From contig NZ_JAGOID010000004.1 of NCBI RefSeq assembly GCF_017995835.1, positions 1 to 64,000 on the forward strand: 64,000 nt of DNA, in the 5' to 3' direction. Of this stretch, positions 51,582 to 60,803 are shown piece after piece. Every line of letters starts with the position of its first letter. Positions within the stretch are counted from its first letter, which is position 1. Position numbers and translations under genes: made by a program. This DNA is from Amaricoccus sp. GTDB lineage: Bacteria > Pseudomonadota > Alphaproteobacteria > Rhodobacterales > Rhodobacteraceae. A model generated the notes under the pieces. It was not told the DNA's origin. It saw only the letters and a list, made by a program, of their open reading frames with translations, and did not search any database.

Positions 51582-54176
51582 TCAACCTTCCTCGCGCAAC
51601 AGTCGGGTGACGATTTCACCGGTGTCGCGCGACAGACCCGGCATCGCCGCGAGCCGTTCCAGCTCGCGCCCCATCGCGCTCCGCCGGCCGGCGTCGAACG
51701 TCCGCCATGTTCCGAACGCGCCGGCGGTCCGCGCAGTGGTCCGCGGGTTGACCGGGTCGAGCCGGACGAGCCAGTCCGCCACGAAGCGGTAGCCGGCGCC
51801 GTCGGCGCGATGAAACCCCGCCGGGTTCCCGGCGGCGAAGGCGCTCACCAACGCACGGAACCGGTTCGGGTTGCGCCAGTCGAAGTCGGATCGCGCCGCA
51901 AGCGCCGTCACGGCTTCCACCGCGCGGTCGGGCGGAGCGAGCATCGCCTGGACGGTGAACCACTTGTCGATGACGAGCCCGTCGCCGCGCCACTTGGCCT
52001 CGAAGGCCGCGAGCGCGTCCGCGGCCGCGCCGTTCGCCACCAGGAGCGAGAGCGCGCTCATCGTCTCGGTCATGTTGTCGGCGGCGGCGAGTTGCGCGGC
52101 GGCGGGGGCCGGGTCGCCGTCGCGCGCGACGACGAGCGCCAGCGCCCGCGCCCGCAGCGCCCGCCGGCCGGCGGCGGCCGCGTCGGGCGAGTAGGGCCCC
52201 GGCGTGGCATTCTGCGCAAGAAGCGCCTCTAGCCGGGCGCCGAGCGCGGCGCCGAGCGCCGCGTCGAGCCGGCGGCGGGCGTGATGGACTTCCAGCGGAT
52301 CGGGGGCGCCGGTCATCGCGATCTGGGCGATCACGTCCTCCTGCGCGGGCAGCGAGAGCGCGAGCGCCTTGTAGGCCGGGTCGAGCGTGGCGTCGTCGGC
52401 GAGGCGCGTCATCGCGTCGAGGAAGCCAGCGTCGGGCGGCGCGGCCTCGCCGGTCGCGTCCCGGGTCAGCAGTTCCAGCGCATAGGCCCGGCCCGCCTCC
52501 CAGCGGTTGAACGGGTCGGCGTCGTGGGCGATCAGCCGGGCGCGCTCGGCGGCGGTGGTCTCGCGCGCGAGGATCACCGGCGCCGAGAAGCCGCGCAGCA
52601 GCGACGGGGTCGGCCGTTCGGGCAGGTCCCAGGTCTCTTGCGCCTCGGCCCGGTCGAGCACGATCAGCCCGGCCGCCAGCTCCGTCCCCTCGGCGCCGAT
52701 CAGCCCGTAGGCGATGGGGATCGGCGCCGGGCGCTTTTCCGGCTGGCCGGGCGTCGGCGGCGTGGTCTGCGCGAGGCGGAGCGTGTAGCGGCCATTTTCC
52801 CAGGTTTCGGCGACGTCGACGCGCGGCGTGCCGGCCTGCCGGTACCAGAGCAGGAACTGCGACAGGTCGCGCCCGGAGACGTCCTCGAAGACGGCGAGCC
52901 AGTCCTCGATGGTGACGGCCTGCCCGTCGTGGCGCTCGAAGTAGAGGTCGAGCGCGCGCGCCCAGGTCTCCGGGCCGACGAGGGTGCGCAGCATCCGCAC
53001 CACCTCGGCGCCCTTCTCGTAGACCGTGGCCGTGTAGAAGTTGTTGATCTCGACGTATTCCTCCGGCCGGACCGGATGGGCGAGCGGGCCTGCGTCCTCG
53101 CGGAACTGCGCGCTCCGCAGGCGGATCACGTCCTCGATCCGCTTCACCGCGGGCGAGCGCATGTCGCCGGCGAACTGCTGGTCGCGGAAGACGGTGAGGC
53201 CTTCCTTGAGCGAGAGCTGGAACCAGTCGCGGCAGGTGATACGGTTGCCGGTCCAGTTGTGGAAGTACTCATGCGCGATGATGCGCTCGATCGCGGCATA
53301 GTCGGCGTCGGTCGCCGTCTCCGGGCTCGCGAGCACGTAGCGGGAGTTGAAGACGTTGAGCCCCTTGTTCTCCATCGCCCCCATGTTGAAGTCGTCGACG
53401 GCGACGATCATGAAGCGGTCGAGGTCGTATTCGCGGCCGTAGGCGTCCTCGTCCCACTTCATCGACCGCTTGAGCGCGTCCATCGCATAGGCGCAGCGCG
53501 GCTCGTCGCCGGGGCGCACCCAGATCTGCAACAGCACCTCGCGGCCCGACGCCGTGGTGAAGCGATCCTCGACGGCGCGCAGGTCGCCGGCCACCAGCGC
53601 GAACAGGTACGACGGTTTCGGGAACGGATCCTCCCATTCCGCCCAGCCCTCGCCGGCGGCGATCAGGTTGCCGTTCGACAGCAGCGCCGGTGTGCCGGCC
53701 GGAGCCTCGATCCGCACCCGGTAGCGCGTCATCACGTCCGGCCGGTCGGGCCAGTAGGTGATCTTGCGGAAGCCCTGCGCCTCGCACTGGGTGCAGTACA
53801 TGCCCTTCGACATGTAGAGCCCTTCGAGCGCCGTGTTCTCGCCAGGCGCGATCTCGGTCTCGCAGGTCCAGGTGAACGGCCCTTCGGGCAGGAGCCCCGC
53901 CGGAACGACGAGGCCCTCCGCGTCCGCTGCGGCGGCATTCTGCGCCAGCGGGACGCCGTCGATCGCGGCGGCGACGAGCTTCAGCCGCCTGCCGTCCAGA
54001 CGCAGGTCCTGCGGCCCGTCACCGGCGCGCGCCGGGTTCGGGCGCATGCTCGCCCGCGCGACCACCCGTGTCGCCGCAGGGTCGAGCCGGAAGGTCAGCT
54101 CCACGGCGTCGACGAGGAAGGCTGGCGGGCGATAGTCCGCGAGCCGGATCGTCCTGGCCTCGGCGTCGACGCCCAT
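51582..54176 (-). CDS. pepN: Aminopeptidase N
   Basis: This 864-residue M1 zinc metallopeptidase has the exopeptidase motif MGAMENKGLNVFNSRYVL and the zinc site AHEYFHNWTGNRITCRDWFQ with the third ligand Glu in SLKEGLTVFRDQQFAGD. N-terminal MYCTQCEAQGFRKITYWPDR is typical of the bacterial PepN. The start at 54174-54176 (MGVDAEARTI) gives normal length; an upstream in-frame extension is not family-like. It degrades short peptides in the cytoplasm. Confidence 0.96.
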   Translation of the reverse strand: MGVDAEARTIRLADYRPPAFLVDAVELTFRLDPAATRVVARASMRPNPARAGDGPQDLRLDGRRLKLVAAAIDGVPLAQNAAAADAEGLVVPAGLLPEGPFTWTCETEIAPGENTALEGLYMSKGMYCTQCEAQGFRKITYWPDRPDVMTRYRVRIEAPAGTPALLSNGNLIAAGEGWAEWEDPFPKPSYLFALVAGDLRAVEDRFTTASGREVLLQIWVRPGDEPRCAYAMDALKRSMKWDEDAYGREYDLDRFMIVAVDDFNMGAMENKGLNVFNSRYVLASPETATDADYAAIERIIAHEYFHNWTGNRITCRDWFQLSLKEGLTVFRDQQFAGDMRSPAVKRIEDVIRLRSAQFREDAGPLAHPVRPEEYVEINNFYTATVYEKGAEVVRMLRTLVGPETWARALDLYFERHDGQAVTIEDWLAVFEDVSGRDLSQFLLWYRQAGTPRVDVAETWENGRYTLRLAQTTPPTPGQPEKRPAPIPIAYGLIGAEGTELAAGLIVLDRAEAQETWDLPERPTPSLLRGFSAPVILARETTAAERARLIAHDADPFNRWEAGRAYALELLTRDATGEAAPPDAGFLDAMTRLADDATLDPAYKALALSLPAQEDVIAQIAMTGAPDPLEVHHARRRLDAALGAALGARLEALLAQNATPGPYSPDAAAAGRRALRARALALVVARDGDPAPAAAQLAAADNMTETMSALSLLVANGAAADALAAFEAKWRGDGLVIDKWFTVQAMLAPPDRAVEAVTALAARSDFDWRNPNRFRALVSAFAAGNPAGFHRADGAGYRFVADWLVRLDPVNPRTTARTAGAFGTWRTFDAGRRSAMGRELERLAAMPGLSRDTGEIVTRLLREEG

Positions 54177-54355
54177 CTGGTCGCTCCCGTTCCCCTGCGC
54201 CGCAACGCTTAGCCGCGCGGCGGCGGTCGTCAACCCGCCGGGGCGACGATTGAAACCTGCCGGCCCCGCCGGCGGCGCGCCGCCGATACAGGCCGGGCGC
54301 AGGAACATCCGGCCGAGCGGCGATCCCGTCGCTCCCGAACCCGGGAACCCGTCCG

Positions 54356-54718
54356 ATGCTCCACCGCCTCCGCGCCGCCGCCTGCCTCGCCCTGATCGCC
54401 GCCGCCCCCGCCGCCGCCGAGGAGACGGTGATGTCCCGGCCGATCCAGGCGGGCAGCCTCCACGAGGGGCCCCTCGACATGGTCGCCTACTGGCTTCCCG
54501 ACGGCGACGGGAAGCTGGTCGTCACCGCCACCTTCGCGCCGCGCGAGGCGGCCGACGCCGTGCCCATGCGCATCGTGCTGCCGCTCTCCGACGGCGACGC
54601 GGCCGCCTTCGCCATGCCGGGCCATGCGGAGGCGGTCTACCGCTTCCGGCGCGCCGGCGCGGCCGTCACCGTCTCGGTGGACGCCGCGCCCGCCCGCGAG
54701 GGCATGGCCGGATCGTGA
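54356..54718 (+). CDS. Small exported hypothetical protein
   Basis: This 120-residue protein has a signal peptide (MLHRLRAAACLALIAAAPAA, cleavage after AAA) and about 95 mature residues rich in beta-type sequence (DGDGKLVVTATFAPREA, MRIVLPLSDGDAAAFAM). It has no known domain. It could be a periplasmic beta-sandwich. It is divergent from pepN and 82 bp before the amidotransferase-like gene. Confidence 0.6.
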   Translation: MLHRLRAAACLALIAAAPAAAEETVMSRPIQAGSLHEGPLDMVAYWLPDGDGKLVVTATFAPREAADAVPMRIVLPLSDGDAAAFAMPGHAEAVYRFRRAGAAVTVSVDAAPAREGMAGS

Positions 54719-54800
54719 GCCGGCGGCGACGCGGCAGGGGCCTCGACGCCCCGCCGCGCCGGTCGTATCGTGGCGGCGCACCAGGCAGCACGCGCGGATC

Positions 54801-55547
54801 ATGGCCAAGCCAGTCATCGGCATCATAGGAAACTCGCATCTCATCAACGACGAGTACGCCGTGCAGGCGGTGGGCGTCGCCAACATTGAGGCGGTGGCCG
54901 AGCTGACCGGCGCCATCCCCCTCGTGGTGCCGGCGCTGCCCGCGGTCGGCGCTATCTCGGACCTGATGGAGGCCTGCGACGGCTTCGTCTTCACCGGCGG
55001 ACGGCCGAACGTGCACCCCTCGCACTGGGGCGAGGAGCCGACCGAGAAGCACGGCGCCTTCGACCCGGACCGCGACGCGGTGACGCTGCCCCTCATCCGC
55101 GCCTGCGTCGCGGCCGGGACGCCGATCTTCGGCATCTGCCGCGGCTTCCAGGAGTTCAACGTCGCGTTCGGAGGCACGCTCGACCCCGAGATCCGGGAGA
55201 TCCCCGGCCGGCTGAACCACCGGATGCCGCCCGACGGCACGCTCGAGGAGAAGTTCGAGCACCGCCACACGGTTCGCCTGACGCCGGGCGGCGCCTTCGC
55301 GCGCATCCTTGGCGCGACCGAGGTCATGGTCAACTCGCTGCACGGGCAGGGCATCCGCGACAGGGGCGGTCGCGTGGTGATCGAGGGCTGGGCCCCCGAC
55401 GACACGCCCGAGGCCATCCACATCGAGGGCGCGCCCGGCTTCGCCATAGCCGTGCAGTGGCACCCGGAATGGCGCGCGTCGACCGATCCGGTGTCGCGGC
55501 CGCTCTTCATGTCGCTCGGCGAGGCCGTGCGCCGCCGCGCGGGCTGA
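54801..55547 (+). CDS. Gamma-glutamyl-gamma-aminobutyrate hydrolase family protein (peptidase C26)
   Basis: This 248-residue class I glutamine-amidotransferase-like hydrolase has the nucleophile Cys in FGICRGFQEFNVAFGG and the His/Glu of the triad in IAVQWHPEW. GFVFTGGRPNVHPSHWGEE is the oxyanion-loop region. Relatives (PuuD) release GABA from gamma-glutamyl-GABA in putrescine breakdown, but other puu genes are missing here. ATG 54801 starts at the first beta strand (MAKPVIGIIGN). Confidence 0.88.
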   Translation: MAKPVIGIIGNSHLINDEYAVQAVGVANIEAVAELTGAIPLVVPALPAVGAISDLMEACDGFVFTGGRPNVHPSHWGEEPTEKHGAFDPDRDAVTLPLIRACVAAGTPIFGICRGFQEFNVAFGGTLDPEIREIPGRLNHRMPPDGTLEEKFEHRHTVRLTPGGAFARILGATEVMVNSLHGQGIRDRGGRVVIEGWAPDDTPEAIHIEGAPGFAIAVQWHPEWRASTDPVSRPLFMSLGEAVRRRAG

Positions 55548-55671
55548 TCGGGCCGGTGGCGCTCCCGGCGACCATGCGCGTTAACCCTGGCGAAACATCG
55601 GCGTTGCCCGATCCGGTCCCCGGGGCGTATCGCGAACGTTAACCTTGTCACACCGAAAGAGTGCTCCGCCC

Positions 55672-56844
55672 ATGACCGTGGACGTCACCCAACCCACTTC
55701 GCAGGACGGCCTCACGCTTCAGGAGCTGTCCCTCTACCATGCCATCATGGACTATCGCACGAGCCTCGGGCTCGCCGCGATCCCGCTGTCCAGGGGTCTG
55801 ACCACCACGGCGGGCCGGCATGTCGTCGACACGCGCGAAAACATCTGGGCCGAAGGCGTCACGCTTCCCGCCGGCACGAGCCTGCACAGCTGGAGCGACG
55901 CCTACTACTATGCCGACAACCGCGATCCGTCGGTGATGTGGGACGCGCCGCAACGGGTGAACTCGGGCTATGCGTCCGCGGGTTACGAGATCAGCGCGGC
56001 CGGCTTCGAGACCACCGAGGCCGCCCTCGAAGGCTGGAAGGGCTCGGCATCCCACAACGCCATCCTGACGCAGACCGGAATCTGGGCCGGCATCGACCTG
56101 AACGCCATCGGCATCGGGGTCGACACCTCCGAAGGCGCGGGCATCTACAGGGGCCGGGTCTTCCACGTCTGGTTCGGCGAGACGATCGACGCGGACATCC
56201 CCACCATCTCCGGCACGATTGCGGATGACGTCATCTTTGGCACGCTTTTCGCCGACCGCATCCTCGGCGACGAGGGCGCGGACGAGATCTACGGCTCGGA
56301 CGGCGATGACGAGCTCCGGTGCAGAGCCGGGGACGATCAGCTCTTCGGCGGCGCCGGCAACGACATCCTCGGCGGCGGCGCCGACAACGACCGACTGTGG
56401 GGCGGGGACGGCGACGACGCGCTGACCGGCGGCACCGGCGACGACTGGCTCTGGGGCGAGGCCGGCGCGGATCAGCTCGACGGCCGCGAGGGCGCCGACA
56501 TCCTGGTCGGCGGGCTCGGCGCAGACGTGCTGACCGGCGGCGCGGATGCCGACCTCTTCGTCTTCAACGCTCTGGCGGAGAGCCCGCGGGAGGCGCGGAC
56601 GACCATCACCGACTTCGAGCCCGGGCTGGACCGCATAGACCTCTCCAGCATCGACGCGGTGGCCGGGACGCCGGCAAACGACGCCTTCGTCTTCGTCGGG
56701 ACGGCGGAGTTCAGCGGACGGGCGGGCGAGCTGCGCCTGGGAAACACCCTCATCGCGCTCGACGCCGACGGCGACGGCGTCGCCGACCTTCAGGTGCTGA
56801 TGAACAACCCCGGCGCGCTCTCGGCCGGCGACTTCATCCTCTGA
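55672..56844 (+). CDS. Secreted CAP-domain protein with RTX calcium-binding repeats
   Basis: This 390-residue protein has an N-terminal CAP/SCP-like domain (about residues 15-170: LSLYHAIMDYRTSLGLAAIP, FHVWFGETIDA). A block of GGxGxDxLx nonapeptides follows (about residues 175-290, e.g. GGAGNDILGGGADNDRLWGG, GGTGDDWLWG). The C-terminus has the usual type I secretion layout (DLFVFNALAES, ITDFEPGLDRIDLSS). Such proteins are exported by type I ABC systems and fold on binding calcium outside. No transporter genes are adjacent. ATG 55672 is preferred to TTG 55645. Confidence 0.82.
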   Translation: MTVDVTQPTSQDGLTLQELSLYHAIMDYRTSLGLAAIPLSRGLTTTAGRHVVDTRENIWAEGVTLPAGTSLHSWSDAYYYADNRDPSVMWDAPQRVNSGYASAGYEISAAGFETTEAALEGWKGSASHNAILTQTGIWAGIDLNAIGIGVDTSEGAGIYRGRVFHVWFGETIDADIPTISGTIADDVIFGTLFADRILGDEGADEIYGSDGDDELRCRAGDDQLFGGAGNDILGGGADNDRLWGGDGDDALTGGTGDDWLWGEAGADQLDGREGADILVGGLGADVLTGGADADLFVFNALAESPREARTTITDFEPGLDRIDLSSIDAVAGTPANDAFVFVGTAEFSGRAGELRLGNTLIALDADGDGVADLQVLMNNPGALSAGDFIL

Positions 56845-56934
56845 TCCGCGGCCGGGCGTTGCGGAGGCGCCGGCCGGCCGTATAGTGCGGCCGGGCGCGC
56901 GGCGCGGGCCGGCGAAGGCGCGGAGGGGATTGGC

Positions 56935-57816
56935 GTGACCATCGAGGATTTCATCGGCAGCAACGCCGTGGCGCTCGCGGTGGCGATTCTCGTCATCGTC
57001 TGTCTCTTCCTCGGGGTGCGGGTCGTGCCGCAGTCGGAGAAGTTCGTCGTCGAGCGTTTCGGCCGCCTGCGCGCCGTGCTCGGTCCGGGCCTCAACTTCA
57101 TCGTGCCCTTCCTCGACCGCGTGGCGCATCGGATCTCGATCCTCGAGCGCCAGCTCCCGACCGCAAAGCAGGACGCGATCACCTCCGACAACGTGCTGGT
57201 GCAGGTCGAGACCTCGGTGTTCTACCGCATCATCGAGCCGGAAAAGACCGTCTACCGCATCCGCGACGTCGATGGGGCGATCGCCACCACCGTCGCGGGC
57301 ATCGTGCGGGCCGAGATCGGCCAGATGGAGCTCGACCAGGTCCAGTCGAACCGCTCGGCGCTGATCACCCAGATCCGGGAATCGCTGGCCAACATGGTCG
57401 ACGACTGGGGCATCGAGGTGACGCGGGTGGAGCTCCTCGACGTCAACCTCGACGCGGCGACCCGGGCGGCCATGCTCCAGCAGCTCAACGCCGAGCGGGC
57501 GCGGCGCGCGCAGGTGACCGAGGCCGAGGGCCGCAAGCGGGCGGTCGAGCTCGCCGCCGACGCCGATCTCTACGCCGCCGAGCAGTCGGCGAAGGCGCGC
57601 CGCATTACCGCCGACGCCGAGGCCTATGCGACGGGGGTGATCGCCCAGGCGATCACCGCGAACGGGCTGGAGGCGGCGCAGTTCCAGGTGGCGCTCAAGC
57701 AGGTCGAGGCGCTGGAGGAGATCGGCAAGGGCGCGGGCGGTCGGGTCGTCCTGCTGCCTGCGGACGCGGTCGACGCCTTCCGCGACGCCTTTTCCATGTT
57801 GAAGGGCGGGCGCTGA
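56935..57816 (+). CDS. SPFH-domain membrane protein (stomatin/QmcA-like)
   Basis: This 293-residue protein has an N-terminal membrane anchor (VALAVAILVIVCLFLGVRVV), an SPFH domain (EKFVVERFGRLRAVLGPGLN, LERQLPTAKQDAITSDNVLV) and a long coiled coil (RRAQVTEAEGRKRAVELAAD). It oligomerises at the membrane and is thought to assist membrane-protein quality control. The start is GTG 56935. It overlaps the NfeD gene by one base (TGATG), the classic SPFH-NfeD operon. Confidence 0.93.
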   Translation: MTIEDFIGSNAVALAVAILVIVCLFLGVRVVPQSEKFVVERFGRLRAVLGPGLNFIVPFLDRVAHRISILERQLPTAKQDAITSDNVLVQVETSVFYRIIEPEKTVYRIRDVDGAIATTVAGIVRAEIGQMELDQVQSNRSALITQIRESLANMVDDWGIEVTRVELLDVNLDAATRAAMLQQLNAERARRAQVTEAEGRKRAVELAADADLYAAEQSAKARRITADAEAYATGVIAQAITANGLEAAQFQVALKQVEALEEIGKGAGGRVVLLPADAVDAFRDAFSMLKGGR

Positions 57817-58100
57817 TGCTCGGGACGTGGTGGTTCTGGGCGGTCGCCGCGGCTGTCCTCGCCGTGGCCGAGGCGCTGGCGCCGGGTTGGGTCTTCCTCG
57901 GCTTCGCGCTCGGCGCGGCGGGAATGTCGCTCTGGCTGCTCGCCGGCGGCCCCTTCGCGATGATGGTGTCCGGCTCTGCCTCGATCCAGCTCCTCGTCTT
58001 CGCGGTCCTCTCCCTCGCCGGCTGGGCGCTGCTCCGCCGCATCTTCGGCGCCCGCAAGGGCCAGGTGCGGATCGTCCGCAAGGACATCAACGACAACTGA
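57816..58100 (+). CDS. NfeD-family protein (short form)
   Basis: This 94-residue protein has two or three membrane segments (WWFWAVAAAVLAVAEALAPG, LLVFAVLSLAGWALLRRIFG) and only a very short tail, without the full OB-fold domain of longer NfeD proteins. It is translated together with the SPFH protein at 56935, its expected partner. Confidence 0.88.
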   Translation: MLGTWWFWAVAAAVLAVAEALAPGWVFLGFALGAAGMSLWLLAGGPFAMMVSGSASIQLLVFAVLSLAGWALLRRIFGARKGQVRIVRKDINDN

Positions 58101-58138
58101 CCTCGGATCGCCGCTGGCGCCGCCCCGGCGACGGCTGT

Positions 58139-58675
58139 TCAGAACCCGATCGACGCGTGGCGCGCCTCCCGCTCCAGTGTCCGGATCTGGCGCTCGCGGT
58201 CGTTGATCCCGCGCTCCAGCCGGCGGAGGCGGCGGCGCTCCTCCGGCCCGACCTCGCCTTTCAAAATCTTGTCGATCCGGCGGCGCGCCTCGCGGTTCTC
58301 GGTCTCGAGCCCGTCGATCTCCCGCTCCAGACCGTTGATCCGCAAGCCCCGCTCCTCCGCCGCGGCGAGCCGCCAGCGGTCGCCTGCCGGGCAGACGGGG
58401 TTGAGCCGTCCGCCCCGCATCCCCGCCTCGAAGGCGTTCTGCGGCGTGCAATAGGCGTGCAGTCCCTGCGCGCGTCCGGCCAGCCAGGCCGCTGCGTCCG
58501 GCGCGATCCCGTACTCCGCGCAGGCCTCCGCATGATTGGCGAGAAAGCCCTCCGCCCGCCCTGCCGCACCGTCGCGATAGCCGACGCCCTGCCAGTCCCC
58601 GCCTCGGCAGGCGTCCTCGGACAGCGTCGCGCAGGATCCGAGAAACAGGGCCAGAAACGCCGCTCCCGCCCTCAC
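58139..58675 (-). CDS. DUF2799 lipoprotein
   Basis: This 178-residue protein has a lipoprotein signal with lipobox FLGSC (AGAAFLALFLGSCATLSEDA). The DUF2799 domain contains DWQGVGYRDGAAGRAEGFLA and YCTPQNAFEAGMRGGRLNPV. A C-terminal coiled coil follows (EREIDGLETENREARRRIDK). It starts with GTG inside the stop of the Nudix gene (four-base overlap). Function is unknown; it is likely anchored in the envelope. Confidence 0.85.
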   Translation of the reverse strand: MRAGAAFLALFLGSCATLSEDACRGGDWQGVGYRDGAAGRAEGFLANHAEACAEYGIAPDAAAWLAGRAQGLHAYCTPQNAFEAGMRGGRLNPVCPAGDRWRLAAAEERGLRINGLEREIDGLETENREARRRIDKILKGEVGPEERRRLRRLERGINDRERQIRTLEREARHASIGF

Positions 58676-59103
58676 TGCTGCGCTTCCAGGAATGCGCGGT
58701 CGCCGTCGCTCGCCACCAGCGCCGCCGCGGTCGCGATCGGCATCCACAGCGCGCGATGTCCCGCCTCCCGCGGCGGGCCCCGGCGTATCACCGGCCGCGC
58801 CAGGTAGACATGGCAGACCTTCTGCGCCCAGAAGTCGTATTCCGGCATGTAGCCGAAGCGCCGGTATGCCCCGAGCCGCCGCTGCACCGCGATCGCCCAG
58901 CCGGTCTCCTCCAGGCATTCCCGCCGCAGCGCCGCCAGCGGGCTCTCGCCCGGGTCGATGCCGCCGCCGGGCAGCTGGATCTCCGGCTCGGGCGAGGATT
59001 GCTCGGTGACGAGCACGTCGTCGCCGGCGCGGATCACCGCATAGACGCCCGGGCGCAGGCGGTAGGACAGGCCGGGGCGGACGGGGTCGCCGAAACGTCG
59101 CAT
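58672..59103 (-). CDS. Nudix hydrolase
   Basis: This 143-residue protein has a Nudix box GGGIDPGESPLAALRREC-LEETGW that fits Gx5Ex7REUxEExGU with the metal-binding glutamates in place. It hydrolyses a nucleoside diphosphate linked to another group; the substrate cannot be read. It is the first gene of a two-gene unit with the DUF2799 lipoprotein gene. Confidence 0.88.
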   Translation of the reverse strand: MRRFGDPVRPGLSYRLRPGVYAVIRAGDDVLVTEQSSPEPEIQLPGGGIDPGESPLAALRRECLEETGWAIAVQRRLGAYRRFGYMPEYDFWAQKVCHVYLARPVIRRGPPREAGHRALWMPIATAAALVASDGDRAFLEAQQ

Positions 59104-59206
59104 CGGTCCAGTCTAGGCCCCGCCCCGCCATGCGCGAAAGGGGTTGCGTTGCATCCCCGGCGCCGGGGCACTATCTGACCGGCGGAAAATCTCGAAAGCG
59201 GTGTGC

Positions 59207-60190
59207 ATGAGCCTCGCCGGCCAGATCGCCTGGGACGACACGATCCTGCCCTTCCAGCTGGATCGCGCTGACGTGCGCGGACGGGTGGCGCGGCTTGATT
59301 CGACCCTGGAGACGATCCTCTCCCAGCACGACTATCCCGGCCCGGTTGCGGCGATGATCGCCGAGGCGGTGCTGCTGACGGCGCTGATCGGGCAGGCGAT
59401 CAAGCGCCGCTGGCGGCTGTCGCTTCAGATCCGCGGTCGCGGGCCGGTTCGGCTGATCGCCACCGACTATTTCGGCCCGGAGGCCGAGGGCGAGCCGGCG
59501 CGGATGCGCGCCTATGCCGGCTTCGACGCCGGGGCCGTCGCCGCCCACACGGGCGCGCCCTTCGATCTCGTCGAGGGCGGGGTTTTCGCGATCCTGATCG
59601 ACCAGGGCCCGGGTGCCGCGCCCTACCAGGGCATGACCCCGGTGGCCGGGACGTCGCTCGCGTCCTGCGCGGAGACCTACTTCGCCCAGTCCGAGCAGCT
59701 TCCCACCTCCTTCGCGCTCGCCATGGGCGAGGCCAGCGCGCCGGGCCAGCCAGCGCGCTGGCGTTCGGGCGGGATCATGCTCCAGCACATGCCGAAGGCG
59801 CCGCCGCGACCGGACACGGAGCCCGCCGGGCCCGAGGGGTTGATGACGGCAGCCGATCTGGTCGACGGCGCGGACGCCGACGACTGGAACCGCGCAGTCA
59901 CGCTGATGTCAACGGTCGAGGCCACCGAGCTGATCGGTCCGCATGTCGGCCCCGACCAGGTTCTGCTGCGGCTTTTCCACGAGGAGGATCCGCGGGTCTT
60001 CACGCCACAGCCCGTCCGCTTCGGCTGCACCTGCGGCCCGGAGAAGGTGGTGCGCTCGCTGTCGATCTACTCCCCCGAGGAGATCGCCACGATGACGACC
60101 GAGGACGGAAGGGTCACCGCCGACTGCCAGTTCTGCGGCGCCCACTACGAGTTCGACCCGGCCGAGCTCGGCATCCGTCCCGAAACCTGA
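59207..60190 (+). CDS. hslO: Redox-regulated chaperone Hsp33
   Basis: This 327-residue holdase chaperone is activated by oxidation. The C-terminal redox switch has CxC in RFGCTCGPEKVVRSLSIYS and CxxC in ADCQFCGAHYEFDPAELG, which bind zinc when reduced. The N-terminal substrate domain contains VLLTALIGQAIKRRWRLSLQ and GPVRLIATDYFGPEAEGEPA. ATG 59207 gives the usual N-terminus for alphaproteobacteria; a longer frame adds 21 unrelated residues. Confidence 0.95.
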   Translation: MSLAGQIAWDDTILPFQLDRADVRGRVARLDSTLETILSQHDYPGPVAAMIAEAVLLTALIGQAIKRRWRLSLQIRGRGPVRLIATDYFGPEAEGEPARMRAYAGFDAGAVAAHTGAPFDLVEGGVFAILIDQGPGAAPYQGMTPVAGTSLASCAETYFAQSEQLPTSFALAMGEASAPGQPARWRSGGIMLQHMPKAPPRPDTEPAGPEGLMTAADLVDGADADDWNRAVTLMSTVEATELIGPHVGPDQVLLRLFHEEDPRVFTPQPVRFGCTCGPEKVVRSLSIYSPEEIATMTTEDGRVTADCQFCGAHYEFDPAELGIRPET

Positions 60191-60209
60191 GGATCGGGAC
60201 GGCCGGCGG

Positions 60210-60680
60210 TCAGAGCACGAGGAGGGTCGACGTTCCGTGGGCGAGGATTCGCCCCGTGGCGTCGGCAAGGGTCGCCTCGGCGGAGATCACCCGCCGCCCC
60301 GTGTTCACCACCCGCCCGGCGCAGCGGACCCTGCCGGTCGCAGGCGTGATCGGCCGCGAGAAGTTCGCCTTCGTCTCCACCGTGGCATAGCCCTGCCCGG
60401 GCGCGAGGACGGTGTGCGCCGCGCAGCCCGTCGCGCTGTCCACCAGCGTCAGCGCCCATCCGCCGTGGACCGTTCCGAGCGGGTTCAGGAGATGCGGTCC
60501 GGGGTCGCCCTCGAAGACCGCGACGCCGTCGCCGACTTCCACGAGGGTGAGGCCCAGCGTCTCCCACATCGGCGCCGCGGGCAGCTCGCCCGCGAGCATC
60601 CGCTCCAGCGTCGCGCGCCCCGACAGGGTCGCGAATTGCGCTGCCGTGGCGGTCCCGTAGCGCCTCGGTCCGTCCTGCAT
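60210..60680 (-). CDS. PaaI-like hotdog-fold thioesterase
   Basis: This 156-residue protein has the signature NPLGTVHGGWALTLVDSATG and the following AAHTVLAPGQGYATVETKAN. It is the third hotdog thioesterase in the window and is most like the aromatic-acyl or general short-chain type. Substrate unknown. Convergent with hslO and divergent from crcB. Confidence 0.87.
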   Translation of the reverse strand: MQDGPRRYGTATAAQFATLSGRATLERMLAGELPAAPMWETLGLTLVEVGDGVAVFEGDPGPHLLNPLGTVHGGWALTLVDSATGCAAHTVLAPGQGYATVETKANFSRPITPATGRVRCAGRVVNTGRRVISAEATLADATGRILAHGTSTLLVL

Positions 60681-60803
60681 CGCCCTGCTCCCTACGGCCG
60701 CCCGGCCGCCGCAGCCTTGCGGCGCGGATCGGCCGCGGTCAACCGTGACGCGGGAGCAACGGACGATTGACACTCCGCAGCGGCGGCCGCAGCCTCCGCC
60801 CCC

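Noticed and set aside
54240..54345. A fifth copy of the GC-rich palindromic repeat near the pepN upstream region
   Set aside because: Only short GCCGGCGGCGCG-like similarity; the ordered blocks are missing.
60681..60803. Fluoride riboswitch upstream of crcB
   Set aside because: The conserved sequence blocks of the crcB RNA motif could not be found by eye.
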